Shown: piece after piece, positions 39,422-48,124 of the stretch
How the letters are laid out: every line of letters begins with the position of its first letter
Position numbering within the stretch: the stretch's first letter is position 1
Source: Brevibacterium gallinarum
GTDB lineage: Bacteria; Actinomycetota; Actinomycetes; Actinomycetales; Brevibacteriaceae
Length of the DNA stretch: 64,000 nucleotides
Assembly (NCBI RefSeq): GCF_014836885.1
Contig: NZ_JACSPY010000001.1
Span: 248,001-312,000, forward strand
Direction of reading: 5' to 3'
The notes under the pieces: model-generated
What the model was told of the DNA's origin: nothing
Databases searched by the model: none
The model's input: only the letters and a program-made list of their open reading frames with translations
Position numbers and translations under genes: made by a program

Positions 39422-40546
39422 GTGGAAATCGGCATCTTCTCGATCGGTGACGTCACCCCGGACCCGCACACCGGCCAGGCGCCGAGCGAGCACCAGCGGA
39501 TCATGAACATCATCGAGCTCGCCACCACCGCCGAACAGGCCGGCCTCGACACCTTCGCCATCGGCGAGCACCACAACCCGCCCTTCGTCGCACCCGGCAC
39601 CCCGCCGGTGCTGCTGGCCAACCTCGCCGCCCGCACCCAGACGCTGCGGCTGTCGACGGCGACCTCGCTCATCACCACCAACGACCCGGTCCACATGGCC
39701 GAGGACTACGCGATGGCCCAGCACCTGTCGAACGGCCGGCTGAGCCTCATGATGGGCCGCGGCAACACCGGGCCGGTCTATCCGTGGTTCGGCAAGGACA
39801 TCCGGCAGGGCATCCCGCTGGCCATCGAGAACTACCACCTGCTCCACCGCCTGTGGCGGGAGAAGAACATCTCCTGGCAGGGGAAGTTCCGCACCCCGCT
39901 GGAGGGCTACACCGTCACCCCGTTCCCGCTCAACGACGTGCCGCCGTTCGTGTGGCACGGCTCGATCCGCTCCCCGGAGATCGCCGAGCAGGCCGCCTAC
40001 TACGGCGACGGGTTCTTCCACAACAACATCTTCTGGAATGCCGAGCACACCGCCCGGATGATCGCCCTGTACCGGCAGCGCTACGCCCACTACGGCCACG
40101 GGACCGCCGAGCAGGCCTTCGTCGGCCTCGGCGGGCAGGTGTTCATGGACCACAATTCCCAGGACGCCGTGAAGTTCTTCCGCCCGTACTTCGACAACGC
40201 CCCGGTCTACGGCCACGGCCCGTCCCTGGAGGATTTCACCGCCCAGACTCCGCTGACCGTCGGCTCCCCGCAGCAGGTCATCGAACGTTATCTCGGCATG
40301 CGCGAATGGGCAGGGGACTTCCAGCGGCTGCTCTTCCTCGTCGACCACGCCGGCCTGCCCCATGATGTCGTGCTGCGCCAGGTCGAGATCCTCGGCACCG
40401 AGGTCGCCCCGGTCATCCGCCGCGAGATGGACGCCGCCCGGCCTGCCGACGTGCCCGACTCTCCGACGCATGAGTGGCTCGTCGAACGCCGCAAGGCCGG
40501 CCAGGATCCCGTGCCCGGAGGAGTGAAGGAGGATGCTGATGCCTGA
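39422..40546 (+). CDS. LLM-class FMN-dependent monooxygenase, CE1758 family
   Basis: 374 residues from GTG 39422. Bacterial luciferase-like barrel; IGIFSIGDVTPDP, GEHHNPPFVAPGTPPVLLA and LSLMMGRGNTGPVYPWFG fit the CE1758 subfamily, whose members are found paired with an FMN reductase of the CE1759 family. That partner is the next gene, overlapping by 8 bp. Substrate unknown. Confidence 0.88.
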   Translation: MEIGIFSIGDVTPDPHTGQAPSEHQRIMNIIELATTAEQAGLDTFAIGEHHNPPFVAPGTPPVLLANLAARTQTLRLSTATSLITTNDPVHMAEDYAMAQHLSNGRLSLMMGRGNTGPVYPWFGKDIRQGIPLAIENYHLLHRLWREKNISWQGKFRTPLEGYTVTPFPLNDVPPFVWHGSIRSPEIAEQAAYYGDGFFHNNIFWNAEHTARMIALYRQRYAHYGHGTAEQAFVGLGGQVFMDHNSQDAVKFFRPYFDNAPVYGHGPSLEDFTAQTPLTVGSPQQVIERYLGMREWAGDFQRLLFLVDHAGLPHDVVLRQVEILGTEVAPVIRREMDAARPADVPDSPTHEWLVERRKAGQDPVPGGVKEDADA

Positions 40547-41243
40547 GATCGTCACTGTCGCCACCGGCCTGAGTGAGGATTCGGCGACTCTGCGTCTGGC
40601 CCGCCGGCTCGCTTCGGCCACCGCCGAGGCGGTCGAGACCGGATCTGCCGGGCCCGAGGTTGTGGTCACCGAGATCAACCTGCGCACCCTGGCCCGCGAA
40701 CTGGCCGGCATGGCCGTCTCCGGGCTGGCCGCACCAGCCTTGGAGGAGGCGTTCGCCGCCGTCCAGCGGGCCGAAGCGCTCATCACCGTCGCCCCGGTCT
40801 ACAACGGCCAGCCGATCGGGCTGCACACGCTGTTCTTCCAGCTCATCGACGATGCCGCACTCGCAGGCACCCCGGTGCTCATCGGCACCACCGGTGGCAC
40901 CGCCCGCCACTCCCTTGCAGCTGAGACGAGCCTGCGGCCGCTGCTGTCCTACCTCAAGGGGATCCTCGTGCCCACGAGCGTCTTCGCCGCCACCGACGAT
41001 TGGGGTGCCGACACCTCGGGCATGGGCACCGGCAGTCCACTGGCCGCGCGGATCACCGCCGCTGGAGCCGAGCTCGCAGCGTTCATGGGGACGCGCCTGG
41101 CAGCACGAACAGGGGAGCAGTCGCCAGGGGAGCAGCTGGCGGCTGAGCAGCAGGCAGGGCAGACGATCCCGGCACCGAACCGGGCCGTCGATGAGCTCGA
41201 CCCGGAGGCCATCACCCCGTTCGCGCAGCTGCTTCACAGCTGA
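40539..41243 (+). CDS. FMN reductase partner, CE1759 family
   Basis: 234 residues. The AAGGAGG site at 40526-40532 touches an ATG at 40533 but is correctly spaced for ATG 40539, which I choose. Flavodoxin-like fold of NADPH-dependent FMN reductases (APVYNGQPIGLHTLFFQLID). Supplies reduced flavin to the monooxygenase. Residues about 187-207 are a Gln/Glu-rich repeat (GEQSPGEQLAAEQQAGQ) that looks like a repeat expansion. Confidence 0.86.
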   Translation: MPEIVTVATGLSEDSATLRLARRLASATAEAVETGSAGPEVVVTEINLRTLARELAGMAVSGLAAPALEEAFAAVQRAEALITVAPVYNGQPIGLHTLFFQLIDDAALAGTPVLIGTTGGTARHSLAAETSLRPLLSYLKGILVPTSVFAATDDWGADTSGMGTGSPLAARITAAGAELAAFMGTRLAARTGEQSPGEQLAAEQQAGQTIPAPNRAVDELDPEAITPFAQLLHS

Positions 41244-41297
41244 ACCGGCAGACACCCTGCTGCGGGAAACACCCTGCCGCGGCGGTGGGGCAGATGA

Positions 41298-41303
41298 CAC
41301 AAT
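41298..41303 (+). promoter_or_regulatory. -10 box CACAAT, leaderless promoter
   Basis: CACAAT, 6-nt spacer, ATG 41310. Confidence 0.4.
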
Positions 41304-41309
41304 GGGCGT

Positions 41310-42275
41310 ATGAGCACGCAAGACGCCATGAGCGCCCAGAGCATCCGCACGATCGCCTTTCCCGACTCCGACCTGCGCAACCGGGTCATCGCCCGGATCC
41401 CCGCTCATCAGCGGGCCAATGTCGACCTCGTCGTGTACTCGGCGGAGGAGAAGTCCGACAAGACCAGCCCCGATGATGTCGACGTCCTCATCCTGCCCTA
41501 CACCGACGCCGAGCCGACGATCGAGATGATCCCGCAGCTGGAGAACCTCAAGACCGTGCTGCTGCAGACCACCGGCTACGACCCGGTCGCCCACCTGACC
41601 GGCGACTACACCATCGCCACCGCCTCGGGCGTGCACACTGGAGGCACCGCCGAACTCGCAGTCGCCCTGGTGCTCGCCAAGCTGCGCGGCATCGACGCGG
41701 CCGCCCGGGACATGGTCTCCCGCACCTGGAACCACCGGCGCCGCCGCTCCCTGCAGGACCGCCGGGTGCTCGTTCTCGGCGTCGGGGAGATCGGCGATGC
41801 GATCGCCGCCCGGCTGGAGCCCTTCGACGTCGAGCTCACCCGTGTCGCCTCCCGTGCCCGCGAAGACGACCGCGGCACCGTCCACGGGCCGGAGGATCTG
41901 CCGAAGCTGCTGCCGCACGCCGAGGTCGTCATCCTCATCACCCCGCTGACCGATGCGACCCACCACCTGGTCGACAAGGAGTTCCTCGCCCAGCTGCCGG
42001 ACAACGCACTCGTCGTCAACGTCGCCCGCGGCCCGGTCGTCGACACCGATGCGCTCGTCGAGGAGCTGCGCTCCGGGCGCCTGCAGGCCGCCCTCGACGT
42101 CGTCGACCCGGAGCCGCTGCCGGAGAACCACCCGCTGTGGGGCACCCCGAACACGCTGCTGACCCCGCACATCGGCGGAGACACGACCGCCTTCGAACCG
42201 CGCATCGTGCAGATGCTCACCGAGCAGGTCCGCCGCATCAACGACGGGCAGAAACCGCTCAACATCGTGAGCTGA
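41310..42275 (+). CDS. D-isomer-specific 2-hydroxyacid dehydrogenase
   Basis: 321 residues. Rossmann motif GVGEIG (157-162), catalytic Arg 240 in VARGPVVD, Glu 268 in [14 protein letters not shown] and His 287 in TPHIGG. NAD(P)-dependent reduction of a 2-keto acid; substrate not predictable. Leaderless start; a second in-frame Met at residue 7 is possible. Confidence 0.93.
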   Translation: MSTQDAMSAQSIRTIAFPDSDLRNRVIARIPAHQRANVDLVVYSAEEKSDKTSPDDVDVLILPYTDAEPTIEMIPQLENLKTVLLQTTGYDPVAHLTGDYTIATASGVHTGGTAELAVALVLAKLRGIDAAARDMVSRTWNHRRRRSLQDRRVLVLGVGEIGDAIAARLEPFDVELTRVASRAREDDRGTVHGPEDLPKLLPHAEVVILITPLTDATHHLVDKEFLAQLPDNALVVNVARGPVVDTDALVEELRSGRLQAALDVVDPEPLPENHPLWGTPNTLLTPHIGGDTTAFEPRIVQMLTEQVRRINDGQKPLNIVS

Positions 42276-42300
42276 CCTGCGCGTCTGCCCACCACACGCT

Positions 42301-42333
42301 CCGTGCCCGAGGCGAGTCCCGCCTCGGGCACGG
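42301..42333 (+). terminator. Palindromic repeat acting as terminator
   Basis: CCGTGCCCGAGGCG, a 5-nt loop, then its exact complement: a perfect 14-bp stem 25 bp after the dehydrogenase stop. The arm is the same sequence as the dispersed GC-rich repeat. Confidence 0.75.
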
Positions 42334-42469
42334 ATGTGTCCTGAGCAAATGGGCACGGAAGTCTTGCCCAAAGCCTGAGGCGACCGGCGCCTCGAGCCCG
42401 GATCCCGCAGGATTCCAGGCGGTGTGTCCGTCATGTGGGGCGCCCGGTGGCGGAATCGAGGCGGCGACC

Positions 42470-42475
42470 TACACT
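42470..42475 (+). promoter_or_regulatory. -10 box TACACT, leaderless ilvD promoter
   Basis: TACACT, 6-nt spacer, ATG 42482. Rules out the longer upstream reading. Confidence 0.55.
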
Positions 42476-42481
42476 GCCCTC

Positions 42482-44230
42482 ATGAGCACAGTGAACGAGG
42501 AATCAGCAGTGGAGAACACCCAGCCCGGCAGCGTCGCCGACGGTGTCGACATCAAGCCCCGCTCCCGCGACGTCACCGACGGCCTCGAGCGCGCCGCCGC
42601 CCGTGGCATGCTGCGCGCGGTCGGCATGGGCGATGACGACTGGGCCAAGCCGCAGATCGGCGTGGCCTCGTCATGGAACGAGATCACCCCGTGCAACCTG
42701 ACCCTGGAAAAGCTCGCCGGCTTCGCCAAGGAAGGCGTGCACAATGCAGGCGGCTACCCGCTGGAGTTCGGCACCATCTCCGTCTCCGACGGCATCTCGA
42801 TGGGCCATGAGGGCATGCACTACTCGCTCGTCTCCCGCGAGGTCATCACCGACTCGGTCGAGACCGTCATGTCCGCCGAGCGCCTCGACGGCTCGGTGCT
42901 GCTGGCCGGCTGCGACAAGTCGATCCCCGGCATGCTCATGGGTGCCGCCCGCCTCGGCCTCTCGAGCGTGTTCCTCTACAACGGCTCGATCATGCCCGGC
43001 ACCGCGAAGCTCTCCGACGGCACCGAACGCGAAGTCACCCTCATCGACGCCTTCGAAGCCGTCGGCGCCTGCCGCGCCGGCAAGATGACCGAAGCCGATG
43101 TCGACGCCATCGAACGCGCCGTCTGCCCCGGTGAGGGCGCCTGCGGCGGCATGTATACCGCCAACACGATGGCCTCAGCCGCCGAGGCGATGGGCATGTC
43201 CCTGCCCGGTTCGGCCGCCCCGCCGGCCATCCACCGCAACCGCACCCTCTTCGCCCGCGAATCCGGCACCGCCGTGGTCAACCTGCTGCGGCAGGGCATC
43301 ACCACCCGCGACATCATCACCCGCGAATCGCTGCTCAACGCGATCGCTGTCACGATGGCCTTCGGCGGCTCGACCAACGCCGTGCTGCACCTTATGGCCA
43401 TCGCCCACGAGGCGAAGGTCGACCTGAGCCTCGATGACTTCAACCGCATCGGCGACAAGGTCCCGCACCTGGGCAACGTCAAGCCCTTCGGCGAATACGT
43501 CATGAACGACGTGTTCAAGATCGGCGGCGTGCCGGTGATCATGAAGGCCCTGCTCGACGCCGGACTGCTCTACGGCGACTGCATGACAGTCACCGGCAAG
43601 ACGGTCGCTGAGAACCTCGCCAAGATCAACCCGCCGGACCCCGACGGCAAGATCCTGCGCGCGCTGAACAACCCGATCCACGCCACCGGCGGGCTGACCG
43701 TGCTCAAGGGATCGCTGGCCCCGGAGCGCGCGGTCGTGAAGTCCGCCGGCTTCGACGCCGACGTCTTCGAAGGCACCGCCCGCGTCTTCGACCGCGAACA
43801 GCCGGCCATGGACGCTGTCCTGAACGGTGAGCTGAAGAAGGGTGACGTCGTCATCATCCGCTACGAAGGCCCCAAGGGCGGGCCGGGCATGCGCGAGATG
43901 CTCGCCATCACCGGCGCGATCAAGGGTGCTGGCATCGGCAAGGACGTCCTGCTCATCACCGACGGCCGGTTCTCCGGCGGCTCGACCGGCCTGTGCATCG
44001 GCCACGTCGCGCCCGAGGCTGTCGACGGCGGGCCGATCGCCTTCGTCGAAGACGGCGACAAGATCACCGTCGACATCGCCGCCCGCAGCATCGACCTCCA
44101 CGTCGACGAGGAGGAGATGGCGCGCCGCCGCGAGAACTGGCAGATGCCCGAGAACCCGCGCCTGCACGGCGTGCTCGGCAAGTACGCCAAGCTCGTGCAG
44201 TCGGCCTCGGTCGGCGCCGTGACCACCTGA
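42482..44230 (+). CDS. ilvD: Dihydroxy-acid dehydratase
   Basis: 582 residues. Fe-S ligands: Cys 71 in EITPCNLTL, Cys 144 in [11 protein letters not shown] and Cys 221 in [13 protein letters not shown]. The C-terminal substrate region [20 protein letters not shown] is intact. Third common enzyme of valine, leucine and isoleucine synthesis. Here it is monocistronic, between its own leaderless promoter and a strong hairpin; the rest of the pathway (ilvB) begins 19 kb on. Confidence 0.97.
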   Translation: MSTVNEESAVENTQPGSVADGVDIKPRSRDVTDGLERAAARGMLRAVGMGDDDWAKPQIGVASSWNEITPCNLTLEKLAGFAKEGVHNAGGYPLEFGTISVSDGISMGHEGMHYSLVSREVITDSVETVMSAERLDGSVLLAGCDKSIPGMLMGAARLGLSSVFLYNGSIMPGTAKLSDGTEREVTLIDAFEAVGACRAGKMTEADVDAIERAVCPGEGACGGMYTANTMASAAEAMGMSLPGSAAPPAIHRNRTLFARESGTAVVNLLRQGITTRDIITRESLLNAIAVTMAFGGSTNAVLHLMAIAHEAKVDLSLDDFNRIGDKVPHLGNVKPFGEYVMNDVFKIGGVPVIMKALLDAGLLYGDCMTVTGKTVAENLAKINPPDPDGKILRALNNPIHATGGLTVLKGSLAPERAVVKSAGFDADVFEGTARVFDREQPAMDAVLNGELKKGDVVIIRYEGPKGGPGMREMLAITGAIKGAGIGKDVLLITDGRFSGGSTGLCIGHVAPEAVDGGPIAFVEDGDKITVDIAARSIDLHVDEEEMARRRENWQMPENPRLHGVLGKYAKLVQSASVGAVTT

Positions 44231-44279
44231 TCTGGCCCTCCTGATCGACTGCGACACCCGCACCGGTGCCGCACACCCG

Positions 44280-44320
44280 CTCCCGAGGCGGTGGCTGAGA
44301 CCCAGCCACCGCCTCGGGAG
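44280..44320 (+). terminator. ilvD terminator, full palindromic form of the repeat
   Basis: CTCCCGAGGCGGTGGCT pairs perfectly (17 bp) with its complement at 44304-44320 across a 7-nt loop. No T-run. It is the longest palindromic version of the window-wide repeat and ends the core region before the low-G+C SDP islet. Confidence 0.8.
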
Positions 44321-44440
44321 CGGTCGTTGAGCTGGCTGTCATCGACATACTCGACATGGGGAGACGAAAGTCGTAGAAGCTCTACGAAAGGCCAATGGTG
44401 GACCTGGTTGGGACGTGCCAATGTTGAAGGCAGGGCGTAG

Positions 44441-44469
44441 TTGCACACGGCCCGAACCACAATTATGAA
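44441..44469 (+). promoter_or_regulatory. Probable promoter of the SDP-like operon
   Basis: TTGCAC (44441-44446), a 17-nt spacer and TATGAA (44464-44469) form a sigma70-like pair 20 bp before the sdpC-like start, which also has an AGAGGAAA ribosome binding site. Confidence 0.45.
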
Positions 44470-44488
44470 AAATCGAAGAGGAAATGTT

Positions 44489-45148
44489 ATGAAGGCACAG
44501 GCAAGGTCGGTCGTATCGTTAATGCTCGCGGTGACGTTTCTAGCCGGTGGCTCCAGCATTGCTGAAGCAGCGCCAAGCGCAAAATCTCTTGAGGAGGAAG
44601 CGTCGACGTCCCGTCTTCAAAGCCAATATACGGATGAAGAGATTTTGCAGTTGCTCTTCGATGGCACGGGCCGCGTGGCGGAGGAGAATCCAGATCTGCT
44701 CGAACGATTGAACTTCTCGGAAGAGCGACCGGAGACGAACAAGGAGCTTCTCGACGAGGTCATCGGAAAGTACCTTGACTACCATAAAGATTTCAAGTCA
44801 GAGGTTCTCGATCCGCTGACCTCGGGTGATCCACTGAAGGTTGAAGAGGCCTTAGTGACTCTCACTGATACGTATTTTGAAATGCTTGAGGCTGAGTACG
44901 GTGTGACTGCTCTGTCGGCTGAAGCTCAGGACGGATGTGGGGCAGGTGCAAAGGTCTGTGTAATCGCCTATGGTGCGGCCTTCGTGAATGTAGCCGTGTA
45001 TGCAAATGCTGCTGTTGCAACTATGGCAGTCGTCGCACTCGCTGTGGTTCCGTCTGCCGTGTCTTACCTGATGGCTCCGGATGCGGCGGATGGCGAACTT
45101 GTGAAAACTGAGCTGATCGCGAATTTGACGCGTGCTTTGGCTGCATGA
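44489..45148 (+). CDS. sdpC: SdpC-like antimicrobial peptide precursor
   Basis: 219 residues, low G+C. Sec signal peptide (1-27, SSIAEAAPS). The pro-region YTDEEILQLLFDGTGRVAEENP aligns with the start of Bacillus SdpC. Residues 150-195 begin CGAGAKVCVIAYGAAFVNVAVYA and form a very hydrophobic segment like the mature SDP toxin, whose two Cys close a disulfide (here Cys 150 and Cys 157, one residue further apart than in B. subtilis). A short tail, GELVKTELIANLTRALAA, follows. Family knowledge: SDP collapses the proton motive force of sensitive Gram-positive cells. The start is set by AGAGGAAA upstream. Confidence 0.8.
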   Translation: MKAQARSVVSLMLAVTFLAGGSSIAEAAPSAKSLEEEASTSRLQSQYTDEEILQLLFDGTGRVAEENPDLLERLNFSEERPETNKELLDEVIGKYLDYHKDFKSEVLDPLTSGDPLKVEEALVTLTDTYFEMLEAEYGVTALSAEAQDGCGAGAKVCVIAYGAAFVNVAVYANAAVATMAVVALAVVPSAVSYLMAPDAADGELVKTELIANLTRALAA

Positions 45149-45164
45149 GGCGAAGCTTCGAATT

Positions 45165-45719
45165 ATGTACGGAAGAGCGATCGTAGGTATGGGAGTATTG
45201 ATGGTGGGAACACTAGTGTTCCTGGCGTCAATCTTTTACTCACTGCCGAGCAATGTTGTTTCTGACCGTGGTAAAGTAAATCCGCTCCGCGCCCTAAGTG
45301 TTGATCTCGCTCCGCAGGGTTGGGCGTTCTTTACCAAACCGCCTTCCGAGCCAGATCTATTCTTCTACGATTCGACAAGTCTAGAATCGCTTATGATTAC
45401 TCCTCAAGGGCGTAGCGACAATCTTTTTGGGCTCAGTCGTACGCAGAGGGCCCAGGGTCCTGAAGGGGCAAATATGCTCCTGCGCCTTACGGATGAAGAT
45501 TGGCATCAATGCGAGACCGGTGACAAGCTCGAAACATGTATTAAAACAATGGAGTCAATTAAGAAGAAGGTGCACAAGGTAGATAATCGGGCACCAATAA
45601 AGACTCTATGTGGTGAGGTGATAGTGGTCCAGGCGGCACCAACGGCTTGGTCCTACCGGGATCTTACACCTGAAACTCATACACCGCTGCACGTTGTGAA
45701 GCTGAGCGTGAAGTGTTGA
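45165..45719 (+). CDS. sdpA: SdpA-like maturation protein
   Basis: 184 residues from ATG 45165 (GAGGCGAAG upstream). One N-terminal helix (about 5-26), then LAPQGWAFFTKPPSEPDLFFYD (49-70), the segment that marks SdpA proteins, and NLFGLSRTQRAQGPEG. Three Cys in the C-terminal half. In Bacillus, SdpA works with SdpB to turn pro-SdpC into the active toxin. It begins 16 bp after the sdpC-like stop and overlaps the next start, so it belongs to the same transcript. Low G+C like its neighbours. Confidence 0.75.
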   Translation: MYGRAIVGMGVLMVGTLVFLASIFYSLPSNVVSDRGKVNPLRALSVDLAPQGWAFFTKPPSEPDLFFYDSTSLESLMITPQGRSDNLFGLSRTQRAQGPEGANMLLRLTDEDWHQCETGDKLETCIKTMESIKKKVHKVDNRAPIKTLCGEVIVVQAAPTAWSYRDLTPETHTPLHVVKLSVKC

Positions 45720-46663
45720 ATAGTATTACGTCAGTACTTTCTTATACAGACAGGGCGATATCTGCGACTCCTGCCGGCTCTCGAAAGATCGCGCTAGCCC
45801 GAACACTGATCGCTTCCGGGCAGTTGTCTGTCCTATTATTCACAGACTGGCACGCGCTCTTTGTGCCGACGGGCGGCGGGTCCTTTGGTCCATCTTGTAA
45901 TGGAGTGGGCAGAGTAGGCGCCTATTGCATGATGTACGATTCAGTGGGCCTAGTTTTTCCCTCTGTGGTGATGATAGTAGGCTTGGTTATCGTATTGAGT
46001 GGATTCTTTCCGAGGTATACGGGAATTCTCCATGCATGGGTAACGCTATCGATCTCTCCTGCAACTAGTTTGCCTGACGGTGGCGAGGCAGTGTCTCAGA
46101 TTGTTGTTGTCATCCTTGCCGTAGTCCTGTTGTCTGATGGTCGTTTGAATCATTGGCATGCCACAACTTCCAGTGGGTCTCCGTTGCTTCCGGTGACATG
46201 GGCTGCGAGTCACCTGCTGCGCTTTCAGCTAATCTGGGTGTATTTGAATGCTGCTATATCGAAGACGTCGGTGCCCGAGTGGAAGGATGGGACTGCAGTA
46301 TATTTCATCACGTTGGATCCCATGTTTGGTACATCGGGGCCGTTCGGTCCAATCTTTGATTGGCTAGTAAATATTCCTGTGTTTTCTCTTTTGATGACGT
46401 GGGGGGCTATAGTTATCGAGGTTGCGATAGCGTTGCTCTTGCTCGGCTCCGCCCGGTGGCGGCCGGCGGCGTTCTGGTTGGCTGTCCTTCTCCATGGAAT
46501 GTTTATCGCCATGATTGGGTTGTGGTCGTTTGCTTTTGTAATGATCGGCGCTGTGCTCGCGGCAACAGGACCTACATTGAAGCTCTACGATATCGCCTTT
46601 TGGAATTGGTTTGATGAGCGAGGCTCCAACTCGCTGTCTAATATGGAAGCGGTGCGAGGGTGA
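45713..46663 (+). CDS. sdpB: SdpB-like membrane protein (HTTM type)
   Basis: 316 residues from GTG 45713 (TTG 45716 also possible), overlapping the sdpA-like stop. Six to eight hydrophobic helices; KIALARTLIASGQLSVLLFTDWHALF, LLRFQLIWVYLNAAISKTSVPEWKDGTAVYF and AIVIEVAIALLLLG match the SdpB/HTTM layout related to vitamin K-dependent carboxylase membrane domains. In Bacillus it is needed with SdpA for SDP maturation. One line in this gene counts 28/60 G+C. Confidence 0.78.
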   Translation: MLNSITSVLSYTDRAISATPAGSRKIALARTLIASGQLSVLLFTDWHALFVPTGGGSFGPSCNGVGRVGAYCMMYDSVGLVFPSVVMIVGLVIVLSGFFPRYTGILHAWVTLSISPATSLPDGGEAVSQIVVVILAVVLLSDGRLNHWHATTSSGSPLLPVTWAASHLLRFQLIWVYLNAAISKTSVPEWKDGTAVYFITLDPMFGTSGPFGPIFDWLVNIPVFSLLMTWGAIVIEVAIALLLLGSARWRPAAFWLAVLLHGMFIAMIGLWSFAFVMIGAVLAATGPTLKLYDIAFWNWFDERGSNSLSNMEAVRG

Positions 46664-46965
46664 ATCGAATACGTGTGTATGTGAAGACGCACTGGATGAA
46701 TGGGTGGTTCATCCGAATGTTTGCCTCCCCGGTAGTGTGTGTGAATGACAGGCAGCTTCCGGCAAGTTTCAGCGAACCGACTGTAGTTTCTGTTGAAGAC
46801 CATGCCCTGAGAATTGGTGCAGGTATCCGCTACTTCTCTCGCGGTCCGGTATTGGGGTGTGAGCCTGAGCTCTTTCGTGTGGATGAGTCGTTGAATGAGG
46901 TCAACGTGGTACTCAAGAACGGCTTCTGGAACCATTCCCCATTCAGAATCGTTTCTGCCGGGTGA
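46660..46965 (+). CDS. Small beta-rich protein coupled to the SDP-like operon
   Basis: 101 residues from GTG 46660, overlapping the sdpB-like stop as GTGA. No signal peptide or helix is visible. RVYVKTHWMNGWFIRMFASPVVCVNDRQLP and PTVVSVEDHALRIGAGIRYF read as alternating strands, like small beta-sandwich proteins of the kind SPxVxVDGxxLP...VxVxxGxH. Not part of the Bacillus sdpABC or sdpRI sets. Translational coupling implies a role in toxin production or self-protection; that is inference. Confidence 0.6.
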   Translation: MNRIRVYVKTHWMNGWFIRMFASPVVCVNDRQLPASFSEPTVVSVEDHALRIGAGIRYFSRGPVLGCEPELFRVDESLNEVNVVLKNGFWNHSPFRIVSAG

Positions 46966-47085
46966 TTCGCGGCTACGTTTCGCTGCGGATGCGCCGGACG
47001 ATCGTGTTGGTGAAACCCCGCCCCTGTACGACTCACGGTCGTACCGCGCCCGGTTTTACGTGACAGGACTCCTGGTCATCAACTG

Positions 47086-47148
47086 GATGCTGCCGGTGAC
47101 TATGAGCTGACCGGCAGCCTCGCCGCCGACCTGACTCGCGCGCTTGCT
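47086..47148 (+). pseudogene. Possible remnant of an sdpC-like C-terminus
   Basis: Twenty-one codons read DAAGDYELTGSLAADLTRAL plus A, resembling the sdpC-like tail DAADGELVKTELIANLTRAL plus A about 2 kb upstream. Codons are high-G+C, so it is not a recent copy. Too short to be sure. Confidence 0.3.
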
Positions 47149-47223
47149 CGGCCAACTCTGATGCCGCATCGGGCCGGTTGTCGCGGCGTCGATCCAGAGA
47201 GCCCCTCCCAGCGCGTAGGCGAA

Positions 47224-47297
47224 GAGGCATGCTCACCTGTCAGGACGTCCTTGATCTCAGGAGGCATGCTCACCTGTCAGGACGTCCTTGATCTCAG
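47224..47297 (+). repeat. 37-bp perfect tandem duplication
   Basis: The unit starts GAGGCATGCTCACCTGTCAG at 47224 and again at 47261, with no mismatch, ahead of the SDR promoter. Confidence 0.95.
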
Positions 47298-47373
47298 GGG
47301 TTCGGAAGCAACGATGGCATCCGCGCCGGCCACCCCCTCGAATGAGGTTGCACCCCACGATGGTCCTGGCGGT

Positions 47374-47379
47374 TACAGT
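47374..47379 (+). promoter_or_regulatory. -10 box TACAGT, leaderless promoter
   Basis: TACAGT, 6-nt spacer, ATG 47386. Confidence 0.5.
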
Positions 47380-47385
47380 GGGCAC

Positions 47386-48124
47386 ATGGACACTCGCATC
47401 GCCGTCATCACCGGCGCCGGGAGCGGCATCGGCCGCGCGGTCGCCCGTACGCTCATCGCCCGCGGCTGGCACGTTGCCGCCCTCGGCCGCCGTCGCGACC
47501 GGCTGGAGGAGACCCTCAACGGTGCCCCCGGCTGCCTGGCCATCGAAGCCGATATCGCCGCTCCCGAGGCGGTGCGCGCGGCCTTCGCGCAGGTTGCCGA
47601 GACCTATGGCCGCCTCAATGTGCTCTTCAACAACGCCGGCATGTTCGGCCCGGCTGATGATGTCGGCGCTGCCGACTGGGATGAGGTCGCTCAGACGATC
47701 GACGTCAACGCAACCGGAGCGTTCTACTGCGCCAGTGCTGCCTTCGACCTCATGCGCGAACACGGCGGGCGGATCATCAACAACGGCTCGATCTCAGCGC
47801 AGGTGCCGCGCCCGCACTCGGCGGCCTATGCGATGAGCAAGCATGCGGTGGCCGGGCTGACGAAGGCGATCATCATCGACGGCCGGCCGCACCGGATCAC
47901 CGCCACCCAGATCGACATCGGCAACGCCGCCACCGAGATCCTCACCGCCATCGGCACCGGTGGGGGGAGCCCTCCAGCCCGATGGATCGAGGCGTGCTGA
48001 ACCGAGCTTCGATCCAGAGATCGCCGGGAAGATGATCGCCGATATCGCCGAGCTGCCGCTGGAAGCGACGGTCGATCAGCTGACGCTGACCGCCTCGGGC
48101 ATGCCGTTCCCCGGCCGCGGCTGA
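47386..48124 (+). pseudogene. Short-chain dehydrogenase/reductase with a G-run frameshift
   Basis: Classical SDR: TGAGSGIGRA cofactor motif, NNAGMFGP, Ser in NNGSISAQ and YAMSKHA catalytic Tyr/Lys. The frame goes wrong at G6 (47962-47967) and stops at 48000 after 204 residues. Dropping one G restores the usual ending GALQPDGS, then RRAEPSFDPEIAGKM and TASGMPFPGRG, 245 residues in total. Whether this is a true pseudogene or an assembly error is open. The restored 3' end overlaps the convergent membrane gene by 49 bp. Confidence 0.8.

Larger units (their letters stand above)
46966..47373. other. Intergenic region after the SDP-like operon
   Basis: Holds a 7-bp inverted repeat, GTACGAC/GTCGTAC (47026-47044), a possible sdpC C-terminal remnant (47086-47148) and a 37-bp perfect tandem duplication (47224-47297). 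Composition returns to high G+C. No intact gene is seen. Confidence 0.5.

Noticed and set aside
41619..41636. CACCGCCTCGGGCGTGC in the dehydrogenase as a member of the dispersed repeat
   Set aside because: It encodes [11 protein letters not shown] in a conserved part of this enzyme family, so it is probably ordinary coding sequence. The PEAV sites at 2661 and 47569 are doubtful for the same reason.
40413..42434. 673-codon minus-strand frame
   Set aside because: Antisense to the FMN reductase and dehydrogenase; low-complexity residues only.
47161..47385. In-frame upstream extension of the SDR
   Set aside because: Crosses the 37-bp tandem duplication and lacks SDR similarity; the family begins at ATG 47386 with its own -10 box.
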